From positions 1 to 64,000 of the forward strand of contig NZ_WFKJ01000004.1 of the NCBI RefSeq assembly GCF_009208075.1: a stretch of 64,000 bases of DNA. Direction: 5' to 3'. The position numbers were made by a program, and so were the translations under genes. Below are positions 19,908 to 30,149 of this stretch, piece after piece; the stretch's first letter is position 1; each line of letters starts with the position of its first letter. The notes beneath the pieces were generated by a model. That model saw nothing but the letters and a program-made list of their open reading frames with translations, did no database searches and was not told where the DNA came from. The stretch comes from Poseidonibacter ostreae (GTDB lineage: Bacteria; Campylobacterota; Campylobacteria; Campylobacterales; Arcobacteraceae).

Positions 19908-22628
19908 TTAGTCGTCAATCGAAACTTTTTCTTCAATTTGAATAAATGTTTCAATGAAATCTCCAACTTTAATATCATTGAATTTATCAAACATAATACC
20001 ACACTCATAACCGTTAGCAACTTCTTTAGCATCATCTTTAAATCTTTTTAATGATGAAATTTTACCTGTATAAGTAACAACTCCATCTCTAATGATTCTT
20101 GCATGACCACCTCTGATAACTTTACCATCAGTTACTAAACATCCTGCAACAGTTCCTACTTTAGGAACAACGAATGTATCTCTAACTTCTGCTTGACCTG
20201 TATTTTCTTCTCTAATAACAGCACTCATCATTCCAGATAATGCATCTTTAACATCATCAAGTAAATCATAGATAATAGTATAAGTATTAATTGTTACACC
20301 ATCAGCTTTTGCTTTAGATTTAACAGAACCTGTAGGTCTTACATTAAATCCTAAGATAATACAACCCTCAGATGCACCTGCAAGAACTAAATCTGATTCA
20401 GTAATACCACCAACAGCAGCATGAATAACTTTAACTTTTACTTCTTCATTAGCAATTTTTTCTAATGAACCTTTAATAGCTTCTAAAGAACCACCAACAT
20501 CAGCTTTAATAATTACTGGAAGTTGTTTGATTTTACCTTCTGCAATTAAACCACTCATCTCTTCTAAAGTAACTTTAGTAGATTTTGATAACTCTTTAGC
20601 ACGTGCGTGTTCAGCTCTAGTTGTTGCAATTTCTCTAGCTTCTTTTTCAGAATCTTGAGCAACCATAACAGCACCAGAAACAGGAACATCATTTAAACCT
20701 AAAACATTACCTGTTTCAGAAAGACCAAGTTCTTTTACTGGTTTACCTTGATCATTAGTAATTGCTTTTACTCTACCATAAGTAGTGTCACAAACAATAT
20801 TATCACCAACTTTTAATGTACCATTTTGAACAATAATAGTAGCAACTGGACCTCTACCTTTTTCAAGTAATGATTCAACAACTGCACCTTTTACTTTTGC
20901 AGTTGGATCTGCTTTAAGCTCTAACATCTCAGATTGAATTAAAATATTTTCTAATAAATCATCAATACCAGTACCATTTAAAGCTGATACTCCAATAAAT
21001 TCAACATCTCCACCCCAATCAACAGGAGTCATTTCTCTCTCTGCCATTTGAGCTTTAACCATATCCATATTTGCTGATTCTTTATCAATTTTATTAACTG
21101 CAACAATAATTGGACATCCAGATGCTTTTGCATGTGAAATCACTTCTTCTGTTTGAGGTTTAACACCATCATCAGCAGCAACAACAATTATAATAATATC
21201 AGTAACATCAGCACCTCTTGATCTCATAGCAGAGAAAGCGGCATGTCCTGGTGTATCTACGAATGTAATTTTTTGACCATTTTGATCAACTGTATATGCA
21301 GAAATATGTTGAGTAATTCCACCAGCTTCACCTGAAGCTACTTTTGCAGATCTAATTTTGTCTAATAATGAAGTTTTACCATGATCAACGTGTCCCATAA
21401 TTGTAACAACTGGAGGACGAGTTACATAATTAGTTTCATCAATATCTTCATCAGCATACTCTTCAACATAATTTACATCTTCTAAAGCATCTCTTACTGT
21501 AACTTCAATACCAAACTCTTCACCAAGAATTTCTAATTCGTCTTGTTTTAAGAAGTCATTTTTAGTAACAAGCATTCCTAAACCAAATAATACAGAAATT
21601 ACTTCAGATGCTGTTTTTCCACAAGCTTCTGCAAATTCATATACTCTACACTCTTCAGGAATTGTAACATCAGTGATTTCAACTTCTTCTTCTGCTCTTT
21701 TAAATCTTTTCTTTCTCTTACCTCTTTTTAAACCTTGTGGTCTATTTCCAAAAGCAGCTGGTCTAGAAGATCTAGATTGTTTGTTTTGGTTTTGAGGTTT
21801 TGGTTCTTCAAGTAATTTTGATTTATCTGCTAATCCTAAATCAAGTAAGAATACTTCTTCACCTAAAATTGAATCTGTACTATTAGAGAATTCATCAGGA
21901 GTTTTTCTATGAACATCAAGTCTTTTTCCATGATCTTGAGCTCTTACATTTGTTTTCTTTTTTTCTTTTTTAGGTTTAGATTTAACTTCTGCTAAATCTT
22001 TTTTCTCTTCATTATTGTTACCTAAAATTTCACTAAGTGATTTCATTTGTTTTTTAGGAGCGCCCGCTACTGGAGTATTGAATTCTACTTTTGGAGCTTC
22101 AACTTCTCTTGGCTTTTTCTTCTTAACAATTTTAAGACCTCTTCTTTTAGGAATAATCTTTTTAATTTTAGGAACTTCCAAATCAGCATCATCAACTTTT
22201 TTTGCAGATTCCGCTTCTTTTTCAACTTTTTCTTCAGGTGCTTTCTTTGCTTCTACTATGTCTTCTTTTGGAGATACTTCTGTTTCTACAGGTTTAGGTT
22301 TAGAGATACCAACTTTTTTAACAGTTGTTTTCTTTTCAACTTTTGTATCCACTACTTTTTCTTCTACTTTTGTTTCCGTAGCTTCAACTTTAGTCTCTTC
22401 TATTACTTTTTTTACTGCAGCTTTTTTTACTTTTACTGGTTCTTTCTTTTGTAACTTAGAACTTTTACCAGTCATTATATAATTTGCAATTTCTTCAGCA
22501 TCTTCATATGATACTGCGCTTTGAGCTGATTTAAGTTCTATATTTAAATCTTTTGCTTTTGCAATTACATCTGAGCTAGAAGCTCCTGCCTCTTCTGCAA
22601 TTTCATAAACTCTTACTTTATCTGACAT
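19908..22628 (-). CDS. infB: Translation initiation factor IF-2
   Basis: IF-2 is the GTPase that brings initiator tRNA to the 30S subunit. The 906 residues comprise an IF2_N helix domain (about 1-55), a long Lys/Glu/Val-rich linker (about 60-320), a second IF2_N-like segment (about 325-385), the G domain with GHVDHGKTS from residue 409, [15 protein letters not shown] and NKID, then beta-barrel and C-terminal domains. The low-complexity linker makes long false frames on the other strand. It overlaps the ylxR-like gene by 11 nt. Confidence 0.97.
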   Translation of the reverse strand: MSDKVRVYEIAEEAGASSSDVIAKAKDLNIELKSAQSAVSYEDAEEIANYIMTGKSSKLQKKEPVKVKKAAVKKVIEETKVEATETKVEEKVVDTKVEKKTTVKKVGISKPKPVETEVSPKEDIVEAKKAPEEKVEKEAESAKKVDDADLEVPKIKKIIPKRRGLKIVKKKKPREVEAPKVEFNTPVAGAPKKQMKSLSEILGNNNEEKKDLAEVKSKPKKEKKKTNVRAQDHGKRLDVHRKTPDEFSNSTDSILGEEVFLLDLGLADKSKLLEEPKPQNQNKQSRSSRPAAFGNRPQGLKRGKRKKRFKRAEEEVEITDVTIPEECRVYEFAEACGKTASEVISVLFGLGMLVTKNDFLKQDELEILGEEFGIEVTVRDALEDVNYVEEYADEDIDETNYVTRPPVVTIMGHVDHGKTSLLDKIRSAKVASGEAGGITQHISAYTVDQNGQKITFVDTPGHAAFSAMRSRGADVTDIIIIVVAADDGVKPQTEEVISHAKASGCPIIVAVNKIDKESANMDMVKAQMAEREMTPVDWGGDVEFIGVSALNGTGIDDLLENILIQSEMLELKADPTAKVKGAVVESLLEKGRGPVATIIVQNGTLKVGDNIVCDTTYGRVKAITNDQGKPVKELGLSETGNVLGLNDVPVSGAVMVAQDSEKEAREIATTRAEHARAKELSKSTKVTLEEMSGLIAEGKIKQLPVIIKADVGGSLEAIKGSLEKIANEEVKVKVIHAAVGGITESDLVLAGASEGCIILGFNVRPTGSVKSKAKADGVTINTYTIIYDLLDDVKDALSGMMSAVIREENTGQAEVRDTFVVPKVGTVAGCLVTDGKVIRGGHARIIRDGVVTYTGKISSLKRFKDDAKEVANGYECGIMFDKFNDIKVGDFIETFIQIEEKVSIDD

Positions 22629-22893
22629 CTGTTAGCATCTCCTTAAGTTGTTCAACATACTTATCTTTATTTTTGCACTCTCTAAAAAGTGACTTTTCTA
22701 TTTTTCTATAGGCTTTTTGATTAATATCTGATTGTAATAAATTAATACAATCCCTACAGATATAAAAACTTCTACCATAATTGTTATAGGATACAAGTTT
22801 TTTATCTTCGCATTTTAATCTAAAAAGTTCTTTTTGTTCTGCTTTTTTTCTACAAACAATACATGTTCGAAGTGTTATTTTTAAATTAGCCAA
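22618..22893 (-). CDS. YlxR-like (DUF448) RNA-binding protein
   Basis: A 91-residue basic protein directly before infB, as YlxR proteins are in many bacteria. It has the family signatures RTCIVCRKK and NYGRSFYICRDC, the latter containing the conserved GR(S/G)xYxC core with Cys pairs. YlxR is reported to bind RNA or RNase P in other bacteria; the role here is unknown. The 11-nt overlap with infB suggests coupled translation. Confidence 0.85.
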   Translation of the reverse strand: MANLKITLRTCIVCRKKAEQKELFRLKCEDKKLVSYNNYGRSFYICRDCINLLQSDINQKAYRKIEKSLFRECKNKDKYVEQLKEMLTDVR

Positions 22894-22929
22894 CGATTAT
22901 ACCTAAAATATTCTTAATATCAAAAAAAC

Positions 22930-23811
22930 TTAAATTTCTACACGTACACCACTGTTATCAAAGTCACTTATAAATACTTTGAAATGTGGGAATTTACTCT
23001 TAAGTGCTTTTTCTATTTTTCTTGCATCTTCTGCAAAACAGATAGAAAATAGTGTAGAACCAGAACCTGAAAGTGTACTCATTAAAGAGCCTGATCTTAA
23101 TGAAGTTTTTTGTACATCAAATAACTCTGGCATTTGTTTCATTCTATATTTTTGATGAACTTTATCCAATGATGCAGATCTAAGCATTTTCCAATCTTCA
23201 CTCATAAAAGCAGCTGTTAATAGTGATGAATGTGAAATATTAAAAATTGTATCTTCTTTTGAATATTTATAAGGAAGTGCTTTTCTTGATAATTGAGTTG
23301 AAATTGGTCTATTAGGAACAACAACTACAGCTCTTAAAATATTTGGAATAGCTTTATTAATAAATCTTACTTCATTATCTTGTACAGTTGCCACATTAAA
23401 TCCACCCATAACAGCAGGTGTTATATTATCAGGATGATTTTCATAAGCAAGTGCTAAATTTAATAATTTATCTTTTTCTAGTTTTATTCCCTCAATTGCA
23501 TAAGCAGAGGCAATTGCAGATACAATTACAGCAGAAGAACTTCCTAATCCACGTGATAGTGGAATTTCATTATAAAATTCAAATCTATAATGTCTTTTTC
23601 TAACTGCTAAGTTATGATAAAAATCGTTAAAAATCGAAATAAACATATTGTTATCTTTAAGTACTGGGTTATTAGCGCCCTCACCTTTTAATGATACACT
23701 ATGAAATTTTGATGGCTTAATTATTACTTGGTTTTTCATGGCAATTGCTAAGCCTAATGAATCAAAACCTGGTCCCAAGTTTGCACTAGTTGCGGGAACA
23801 CTTACTTTCAT
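22930..23811 (-). CDS. thrB: Homoserine kinase ThrB
   Basis: ThrB phosphorylates homoserine on the way to threonine. A 293-residue GHMP kinase: N-terminal VPATSANLGPGFDSLGLAI, ATP loop PLSRGLGSSSAVIVSA, and C-terminal STLSGSGSTLFSI. Lengths and motifs fit ThrB rather than IspE, which is found separately at 42.9 kb. It lies 12 nt after the TsaB-like gene and 36 nt before ylxR, joining metabolic and translation genes in one run, an order I remember from Helicobacter. Confidence 0.95.
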   Translation of the reverse strand: MKVSVPATSANLGPGFDSLGLAIAMKNQVIIKPSKFHSVSLKGEGANNPVLKDNNMFISIFNDFYHNLAVRKRHYRFEFYNEIPLSRGLGSSSAVIVSAIASAYAIEGIKLEKDKLLNLALAYENHPDNITPAVMGGFNVATVQDNEVRFINKAIPNILRAVVVVPNRPISTQLSRKALPYKYSKEDTIFNISHSSLLTAAFMSEDWKMLRSASLDKVHQKYRMKQMPELFDVQKTSLRSGSLMSTLSGSGSTLFSICFAEDARKIEKALKSKFPHFKVFISDFDNSGVRVEI

Positions 23812-23823
23812 CTATTTCCTTAT

Positions 23824-24276
23824 TTAAACAGCTGGTAAATTATATATTGGCAGTGTTTGTTTATTAAAATTTATTTTATCTATACTATTAGGTAATTTAA
23901 AGTCGCGAATTATATCGTCTTTTTCTAAAAAATCAACTTTAATCCCATTTTCATCTTGAATAAAGTATTTTTTTCCTAATGCTTTTATTGGAGAGTTTTC
24001 ATTAAATTCAAAGCCATTACAAGCCATAAATTCAATACTTTTGGAAATACTAATAGTTTTTAGAAAGATATAAGCAACTTTTATTGCCATATAAGAGCCA
24101 GGAGAGTTCACATAATTTATTCTTTTTATATCAAACTCTTTTAAAATATTAGAAAATAAAGATGGTAATAAATCAGAAGTTTTACCTTCTAATTTATACT
24201 CTTTTATTAATATTTTGTTTTCATAAATACCAATTAATAATGGCTTTGAAATACTAATTACTAAAACTTCAATCAA
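23824..24276 (-). CDS. TsaB-like tRNA threonylcarbamoyladenosine biosynthesis protein (short form)
   Basis: A 150-residue protein resembling the N-terminal actin-like domain of TsaB, which acts with TsaD and TsaE in t6A37 tRNA modification. Support: a start with ISKPLLIGIYENKILI (beta strands of the ASKHA fold), YVNSPGSYMAIKVAY in place of the family GPGSFTGLRIG, and a LPIYNLPAV ending like the TsaB tail. It is much shorter than E. coli TsaB (231 residues), and the glycine motif is weakened. Position beside lpxC and thrB agrees with Campylobacterota. Function is inferred. Confidence 0.65.
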   Translation of the reverse strand: MIEVLVISISKPLLIGIYENKILIKEYKLEGKTSDLLPSLFSNILKEFDIKRINYVNSPGSYMAIKVAYIFLKTISISKSIEFMACNGFEFNENSPIKALGKKYFIQDENGIKVDFLEKDDIIRDFKLPNSIDKINFNKQTLPIYNLPAV

Positions 24277-24285
24277 TCAAGAACC

Positions 24286-25191
24286 TTATACTTCTACTTT
24301 TGAATATGCTAATTCAAATACTTCAGCTTCTTCACTAGCTTCTTCTAAGTCTATAACTTCATAGTTTGAAGCATCTTTATAAAGCTTTTTTGTTAATAAG
24401 TGATTTAAATGATGACTTCCTGCAACTGCATCATATTCACCAATCATTGTATAACCTAATAATGCCATATCACCAATTGCATCAAGTATTTTATGTCTTA
24501 CGAACTCATCATCAAATCTTAAACCCTCTGGATTTAAGACTTTTGATTGGTCAAGTACAATTGCATTTTCCATAGAACCACCTTGAGCTAATCCTATACT
24601 TCTTAAATATTGCACTTCATGTAAGAAACCAAAAGTTCGAGCTCTTGAAATATTTTCTTTATATTCACCAATAGAATAATCAAAATGAAAATTTTGTTTT
24701 CCAATTGATGGATGGTCAAAAGATATTTCAAAATCATAAATAATTCTATTTGAAGGTTTTAAGGTTACTCTTTTTCCATCTTCTGTAGTAACTTCAACTG
24801 CTTTTTTTACTTTAATAGCTTTTTTACTTTTATTAAGTTCTTTAATACCAGCTTCTTCAATAAGCATACAATATCCAGATGAACTACCATCTAAAACAGG
24901 AACTTCATCATTATCAATTACAACTCTTAAATTATCAATTCCATATGCATATAAGGCAGATAATAAATGCTCAATAGTAGAAATAACAACACCATCTTTT
25001 CCAATAACAGTAGCCATTTTAGTATCTACTACATTTTCAATTGCTAAAGGTATTGTAACTCCTGCATCAACTCTATAAAAAATTATACCTGCATCTGCTT
25101 CTAGGGGTTCTAGTTTCATCTTTACAGGAACACCCTTATGCAGACCTATTCCTACAATTTCAACTTCTTTTGCTAATGTTCTTTGTTTCAT
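24286..25191 (-). CDS. lpxC: UDP-3-O-acyl-N-acetylglucosamine deacetylase LpxC
   Basis: The committed enzyme of lipid A synthesis, a zinc amidase. The zinc and catalytic residues are visible in STIEHLLSALYAYGIDN (about residue 77) and HKILDAIGDMALLG (about 232-245), with GSHHLNHLL near the end. DNDEVPVLDGSS is also diagnostic. The 301 residues are standard. It shares a 4-nt overlap with the peptidase gene upstream, linking lipid A and cell-wall genes. Confidence 0.97.
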   Translation of the reverse strand: MKQRTLAKEVEIVGIGLHKGVPVKMKLEPLEADAGIIFYRVDAGVTIPLAIENVVDTKMATVIGKDGVVISTIEHLLSALYAYGIDNLRVVIDNDEVPVLDGSSSGYCMLIEEAGIKELNKSKKAIKVKKAVEVTTEDGKRVTLKPSNRIIYDFEISFDHPSIGKQNFHFDYSIGEYKENISRARTFGFLHEVQYLRSIGLAQGGSMENAIVLDQSKVLNPEGLRFDDEFVRHKILDAIGDMALLGYTMIGEYDAVAGSHHLNHLLTKKLYKDASNYEVIDLEEASEEAEVFELAYSKVEV

Positions 25192-26573
25192 TTGCTGTTA
25201 ATCACTTTCTTTGCATTGTCAATTGTTTTAGTAATATTTTCTCTTACCCAATATTTACTAAGCCATTCAGATGGATTAACTTCAATTCCTTGAATTAATA
25301 CTCCAAAGTGTAAATGGTCACCAAATACAGCACCTGATGAACCAGTATTTGCTATATATTGTCCTGCTTTTACTTCCTCATTTACTTCTACTACAGATCT
25401 ACTTGTGTGTGCATAAAGTGTTGCTAAACCAAATTTATGATCAATAATAATTGTTTCACCATAAATTCCTAAGTAGTCATTAAAGATAACTTTTCCAGGA
25501 TTTGTAGTAAAAATTTTTGCTTTTTTAACACTTGCCCAATCCATACCAAGATGCCAAGCTTCATGAATCTTTTTTCCATTGTATGTATAATGACGTCTTT
25601 CCCCATAACCTGCAAAAGTCATCGATGATGGTAATTGTTTAAACTCTTTTATATCAAATTTTGAAACTTTTTCTTTAAACATATTGTTTCTTGTTTCACT
25701 TTTAATAGTATCAATATTTCTTTTTCTTACATCTTTGTTTTGCTTAACAAAAATTTCTGCTTGACTAGTAGGAATATCATACCCACTTTTCATAAGTACA
25801 TTTTTACTTACTTTATTAATAAACTTATCTGATATTTTAATATTATCAGGTTTTGCTTTTAACTCTTTTATATATAAAGGTACTTTTGTAACTGTTTTAT
25901 TTCTTGCTTTATCAATGGCAACTAAATTAACTCTTTGAAACTCTTCTATTTCAATTGGCCATGCAATAATTGCTATATAAAAATTATCTTTATAAAATGG
26001 AAATAGTTCAAATCTCTCTTCATTATTAAAAGAGATATAGAAATCTTTTAAATTTTCGTCTTTTACTTCAACAACAACAGCAGCACTTCCACCTTGTTTT
26101 ATTAAATAAGAGTTTGATAATACATTAGCTATTGGGCTTTTTTTATCTACTTTTATTTTAATCTCTTTGCTAGCTTTATTTCCCATAAAGAAGTTCCATT
26201 TACTTGTATCTGAAACTTCGATTTTAAGCATTGCATTATTAGTTTTAGCATTTAAATCAATTTTAGGTGCAATAATATTTAAATCAATTGAACCTTTTGA
26301 TGAACTTAATGTTTTTGTATCTAATTTAATCTCATTATTATCATCAAAATATGTAATTACATAAGATGAAATTTCATTATCATCTGTAAAATTAACCTTT
26401 AAAGGTGATGTCAAATTCCAAAAAATTTCATTTTCTAATGAAATTTTAGGACTATTTTTCTCAAAAGTAGGAGATAAAAATACAAAAGCTCCAAGTCCTA
26501 TTATTATTGCAATAATTATATATATTAATACCATCTTTGCTTTGTTTTTATTTCTTCTATTTGTATAACTCAA
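25188..26573 (-). CDS. M23 family metallopeptidase (membrane-anchored)
   Basis: A 461-residue envelope protein. One membrane segment (about 14-36) leaves most of the chain in the periplasm. After a long beta-rich region (about 45-270) comes the LytM/M23 domain (about 320-440), with zinc ligands in HLGMDW and HLHFGV and a further His in TLYAHTS. M23 enzymes cut peptidoglycan cross-links or tails; Helicobacter and Campylobacter homologues help set cell shape. It overlaps the DHH gene upstream by 17 nt and lpxC by 4 nt. Confidence 0.9.
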   Translation of the reverse strand: MSYTNRRNKNKAKMVLIYIIIAIIIGLGAFVFLSPTFEKNSPKISLENEIFWNLTSPLKVNFTDDNEISSYVITYFDDNNEIKLDTKTLSSSKGSIDLNIIAPKIDLNAKTNNAMLKIEVSDTSKWNFFMGNKASKEIKIKVDKKSPIANVLSNSYLIKQGGSAAVVVEVKDENLKDFYISFNNEERFELFPFYKDNFYIAIIAWPIEIEEFQRVNLVAIDKARNKTVTKVPLYIKELKAKPDNIKISDKFINKVSKNVLMKSGYDIPTSQAEIFVKQNKDVRKRNIDTIKSETRNNMFKEKVSKFDIKEFKQLPSSMTFAGYGERRHYTYNGKKIHEAWHLGMDWASVKKAKIFTTNPGKVIFNDYLGIYGETIIIDHKFGLATLYAHTSRSVVEVNEEVKAGQYIANTGSSGAVFGDHLHFGVLIQGIEVNPSEWLSKYWVRENITKTIDNAKKVINSK

Positions 26574-27543
26574 AAATTTCCTTTAAAACTAATTCTTTTG
26601 CTTTTTCTATATCATCTGTATCTATTGAACATCCAGCAGCATTAAAATGGCCACCACCATTAAAATATCCTGCAATTTTTGATACATCTACACTACCTTT
26701 TGAACGTAATGATACTCTAACTCTATTTGAAACAATTCTTATAAAAAATGCAACTTTTACTATTGCCATACTCATAATCATATCTAAGGCATCTTCACAA
26801 TCTCTATTATGCGCTCCAGTTTCCTCAAACCACTCTTTTTTAGCATGTATTGTAGCAATTTCACCTTCTTTAAATAGCTCTAAACTATCTAAAACTTTAG
26901 GTATTATTCTATACTTTGCTAAAGAGTCTCTTCTTAAAAGTTTATTTGCAATACCTGAAGGACTTGCTCCACATTGAACTAAAAAGTTAACTTTATCAAA
27001 TGTCAATTCATCACAACGTGAAAGTGAAAAAGCTAAAGAATCATCATATATTCCTACATAAAGTGCTGTTGCTGAATCTTTTGTGATATATAAACCATTA
27101 TGCTTAAAAAAATCATAGATTATTTCAGCTGTTGAACTTTTCAGGGGATCTACTATATTTAAAGTACCAAAGTCATTATTTGATTTGTGATGATCAAAGT
27201 TAATTAGAGGAATATTTTCATCTAATTTAAACCCAAGTCTTGGATATGTTCCACAATCAACACTTATCGCTAAATCAAAAAACTTTGGTAATTGATCTGT
27301 AATCTTGTCAAATCTATTAAGAAAATCTAAATTTTGTGGTAAATCAGAACTTATATTAAAAACTTTATGTTTTATTTTATTTTCATAAAATAAATTTGAT
27401 AAAGCAAGTGCAGAAGAGATACTATCTGCATCTGGATTTACATGAGTAATAATCAATATATATCTACTTTTCTCAATTAACTCTAAAGCTTTAGTATATG
27501 CTGACATATCAATTTTATTACTTACTATGAAATCTTTTTTCAA
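26557..27543 (-). CDS. DHH family phosphoesterase (NrnA-like)
   Basis: A 328-residue protein with both DHH-family domains. Metal-binding motifs are HVNPDADSISS (about residue 35), VDCG (about 105), and FDHHKSN (about 130); the C-terminal DHHA1 domain has the substrate motif FNGGGHFNAAG. This matches NrnA-type enzymes that degrade nano-RNA and pAp, and cyclic-dinucleotide phosphodiesterases are close relatives, so the substrate is not certain. It heads the run through the M23 gene, lpxC, thrB and infB. Confidence 0.9.
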   Translation of the reverse strand: MKKDFIVSNKIDMSAYTKALELIEKSRYILIITHVNPDADSISSALALSNLFYENKIKHKVFNISSDLPQNLDFLNRFDKITDQLPKFFDLAISVDCGTYPRLGFKLDENIPLINFDHHKSNNDFGTLNIVDPLKSSTAEIIYDFFKHNGLYITKDSATALYVGIYDDSLAFSLSRCDELTFDKVNFLVQCGASPSGIANKLLRRDSLAKYRIIPKVLDSLELFKEGEIATIHAKKEWFEETGAHNRDCEDALDMIMSMAIVKVAFFIRIVSNRVRVSLRSKGSVDVSKIAGYFNGGGHFNAAGCSIDTDDIEKAKELVLKEIFELYK

Positions 27544-27605
27544 TACCTATCCTTATAATTTAAACTCTTAATCTTATATAATTAAAACTAACCAAAAGTT
27601 AATGA

Positions 27606-28427
27606 TTAGTCAAACTTCATTGAAAAGTCTAACCATGTCGCTTGGTGAATTATACTTCCACTACTAATTGCATCAACTCCTGATAGAGCATATGAACGAA
27701 TAGTGTCTAAATCAATATTTCCACTAGCTTCTAATAAAATATGAGGATAAGTTTCATCTCTATACTTTACAACTTCTTTGATTTGTTCAGGTGTCATATT
27801 ATCACACATAATAATATCAGCACCAGCGTCCATAGCTTCTTTTACTTGTTCAAAAGTTTCACACTCAATTTCAATTTTTGTAACCCATGAAATTCTTTTT
27901 CTAGCTTTTTTTACAAACTCTTTTAAATTATCAATAGTTCTTAAGTGAGTATCTTTTAGCATTAAACAATCATCAAGTCCAAGTCTATGATTTATTGCAC
28001 CACCAACTCTTGAAGCATATTTTTCAAAATCACGAAGCTGTGGTCTTGTTTTTCTAGTATCAAGTAAAACAACACCCGTTCCTTCCATTAGTTTTGCATA
28101 CTTATTTGCCATTGTTGCAATTCCAGATGCATGTTGAAGCATATTTAAAAAAGTTCTTTCACTTGATAAAAGAATTGATGCTTTTCCCTCAAGCTCAGCA
28201 ATAACTTCACCTGCTTTAATTTCATCACCATCTTTTTTCAAAAACTTACAATCAAATTTTTCAGTTCTTGCTAATACTTTTGCGTATTGAATTCCTGCAA
28301 TTATTCCATCAGATTTAGCAATAGCTCGAGCTGTAAATCTACCTTTTGGAGCAACATCAAAGAATAAATCTCCTCTTCCATTATCTTCTATAATTGCATT
28401 TTTTACAAACTTTTTAATATTAATCAT
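27606..28427 (-). CDS. nadC: Nicotinate-nucleotide diphosphorylase (carboxylating) NadC
   Basis: NadC converts quinolinate and PRPP to nicotinate mononucleotide. The 273 residues show LLSSERTFLNMLQHASGIAT, LLDTRKTRPQLRDFEKYA, GGAINHRLGLDDCLMLKDTH and IMCDNMTPEQI, all diagnostic. It overlaps nadA by 4 nt, so the two NAD genes are translationally coupled. nadB is not in the window. Confidence 0.97.
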   Translation of the reverse strand: MINIKKFVKNAIIEDNGRGDLFFDVAPKGRFTARAIAKSDGIIAGIQYAKVLARTEKFDCKFLKKDGDEIKAGEVIAELEGKASILLSSERTFLNMLQHASGIATMANKYAKLMEGTGVVLLDTRKTRPQLRDFEKYASRVGGAINHRLGLDDCLMLKDTHLRTIDNLKEFVKKARKRISWVTKIEIECETFEQVKEAMDAGADIIMCDNMTPEQIKEVVKYRDETYPHILLEASGNIDLDTIRSYALSGVDAISSGSIIHQATWLDFSMKFD

Positions 28428-29413
28428 ACTTCAAACATCCTTTCAAGAGCTAGTCTTGCATATTTAATATTCTCTTCTGAGACAACAATCTCTGTTTCTT
28501 TTATAATATTATCATCTTTGATTGATTTCAAAGTATTATAAACATCTTGTAAAGTAGTCTCATTCATTGTTGGACATTCAGGTTTCGTTGAAGATAAAAT
28601 ATAAGTATTTTTTGTTCTTAATCTATTTACCATATTAAATTCAGTTCCAACTGCAACTTTTTGATCTTCAGGCAACTCTTTAATATATGTAATTAATTGA
28701 GAAGTTGAACCTACAAAATCTGAAGCATCACAAACTTTTGGATCACATTCAGGATGAACAGCTATTAAAATATCTGGATATTTTTCTCTATAAAACTCTA
28801 TATCTTCAACAGTAAATTGTTGATGAACTGAACAAAAACCGTTATAACAAATAATATCAGCTTCTTTTAAATCACTTCCATCACCTACTATTGCAGATTT
28901 TAGATTTAAAGATTTTGCAAAGTTTTGACCTAGACATCTATCTGGTACAAAAAATATTTTCTTTCCAGATTTAAGACCTTTTTCAATAATTTTATATGCA
29001 TTTGATGAAGTACAAACCATTCCACCCATTTTTCCAACTCTAGCTTTTACTGCTGCACTTGAGTTGATATAAGTAATTGGTAAAATATCATCATTTGAGA
29101 TTCCAGCTTCATTGATTTTTACAAGGTTTTCTTCATAATAACCCTCATCAATCATTCTTGCCATCGCACAACATGCAATTTTTGGCATTAATACAGTTTT
29201 TTCTGGACTCATTACTTTTACACTTTCACCCATAAAACCAACACCACAAAATACAATAAACTTTGAATCAGTAGCTTTTGCTCTTTTTGCTAATTCTAAA
29301 GAATCACCTGTAATATCAGCTAACTCAAAAACTTCATCTCTTTGATAGAAGTGAGCTACTAATGTTACATCTAGTTCTTCTTTTAGCTTTATAATTTCTT
29401 CTTTTAAATTCAA
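28424..29413 (-). CDS. nadA: Quinolinate synthase NadA
   Basis: NadA condenses iminoaspartate with dihydroxyacetone phosphate using a 4Fe-4S cluster. The 329-residue protein has three pseudo-repeats; motifs include VAHFYQRDEVFELAD, ADITGDSLELA, FCGVGFMGESVKVM, and PDRCLGQNFA with a conserved-type cysteine, then VHPECDPKVCD and GTEFNMVNRL. It begins the nadA-nadC unit and is divergent from plsY across a 112-bp promoter region. Confidence 0.96.
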   Translation of the reverse strand: MNLKEEIIKLKEELDVTLVAHFYQRDEVFELADITGDSLELAKRAKATDSKFIVFCGVGFMGESVKVMSPEKTVLMPKIACCAMARMIDEGYYEENLVKINEAGISNDDILPITYINSSAAVKARVGKMGGMVCTSSNAYKIIEKGLKSGKKIFFVPDRCLGQNFAKSLNLKSAIVGDGSDLKEADIICYNGFCSVHQQFTVEDIEFYREKYPDILIAVHPECDPKVCDASDFVGSTSQLITYIKELPEDQKVAVGTEFNMVNRLRTKNTYILSSTKPECPTMNETTLQDVYNTLKSIKDDNIIKETEIVVSEENIKYARLALERMFEV

Positions 29414-29466
29414 AACAAACCTTCAATTAAATGTTTTTATAAATGATAATATAACAAAATGTTTGT

Positions 29467-29472
29467 TATAAT
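29467..29472 (+). promoter_or_regulatory. Extended -10 promoter of plsY
   Basis: TGTTATAAT is a perfect extended -10, 53 bp before the plsY ATG in the region divergent from nadA. Confidence 0.55.
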
Positions 29473-29525
29473 CCATTTAATTAAAACAAATAATAAAAAC
29501 TAAACATTAATATAAAAGGTAATAA

Positions 29526-30149
29526 ATGGATTTTTTCACTAACTCAAATATTTTATTTTACATAAGCGCTTACTTAATAGGATCTATTCCTTTTGGACTA
29601 CTACTTGCAAAGTTTTTTGCAGGAGTTGATGTAAAAAGTGCGGGAAGTGGTTCAATTGGAGCTACGAATGTATTAAGAGTAGTAAAAGAAACAAATCCTG
29701 CACTAGCTAAAAAGCTTGGAGCTGCAACTGTTATACTTGATGCACTTAAAGGAACACTTGTTTTACTTGTTGCTATGAGTATGGGAGCTAGTGACTCTAC
29801 ACTTTGGGGAATTGCTGTTTTATCTGTACTTGGTCACTGTTATTCAATATACTTAGGACTTGAAGGTGGAAAAGGAGTGGCAACAGGACTTGGTGTATTT
29901 ATAGCACTTATTCCAATTCCTACTTTAATAGGTGCGAGCGTTTGGATTATTTGTGCAAAGTTACTTAAAATTTCTTCATTATCTTCACTTCTTGGACTTA
30001 CAGCTGTAATTGTAGTTGCAAGTTTTTTAAATGATGGATTAAATATAGGTTCAAATATTCCTATGTATATTATTGCATTCATTATATACTACAAACATAT
30101 TCCAAATATCATTAGAGTAATCAAGGGGGAGGAGAAAAGAGTTGTATGA
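29526..30149 (+). CDS. plsY: Glycerol-3-phosphate acyltransferase PlsY
   Basis: PlsY is an inner-membrane enzyme that transfers acyl from acyl-phosphate to glycerol-3-phosphate. The 207 residues have five to six hydrophobic segments and the three PlsY motifs: GSIPFGLLLAKFFAGVD with SAGSGSIGATNVLR, GHCYSIYLGLEGGKGVATGLG, and YYKHIPNIIRVIKGEE at the end. Its stop overlaps the folB-like ATG by 4 nt. Confidence 0.96.
   Translation: MDFFTNSNILFYISAYLIGSIPFGLLLAKFFAGVDVKSAGSGSIGATNVLRVVKETNPALAKKLGAATVILDALKGTLVLLVAMSMGASDSTLWGIAVLSVLGHCYSIYLGLEGGKGVATGLGVFIALIPIPTLIGASVWIICAKLLKISSLSSLLGLTAVIVVASFLNDGLNIGSNIPMYIIAFIIYYKHIPNIIRVIKGEEKRVV

Noticed and set aside
22015-22482. Long plus-strand frames opposite infB
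   Set aside because: They are antisense to the Lys/Glu-rich linker of IF-2, whose AAA/GAA-type codons give Phe/Ser-rich artefacts. No ribosome site or family match.
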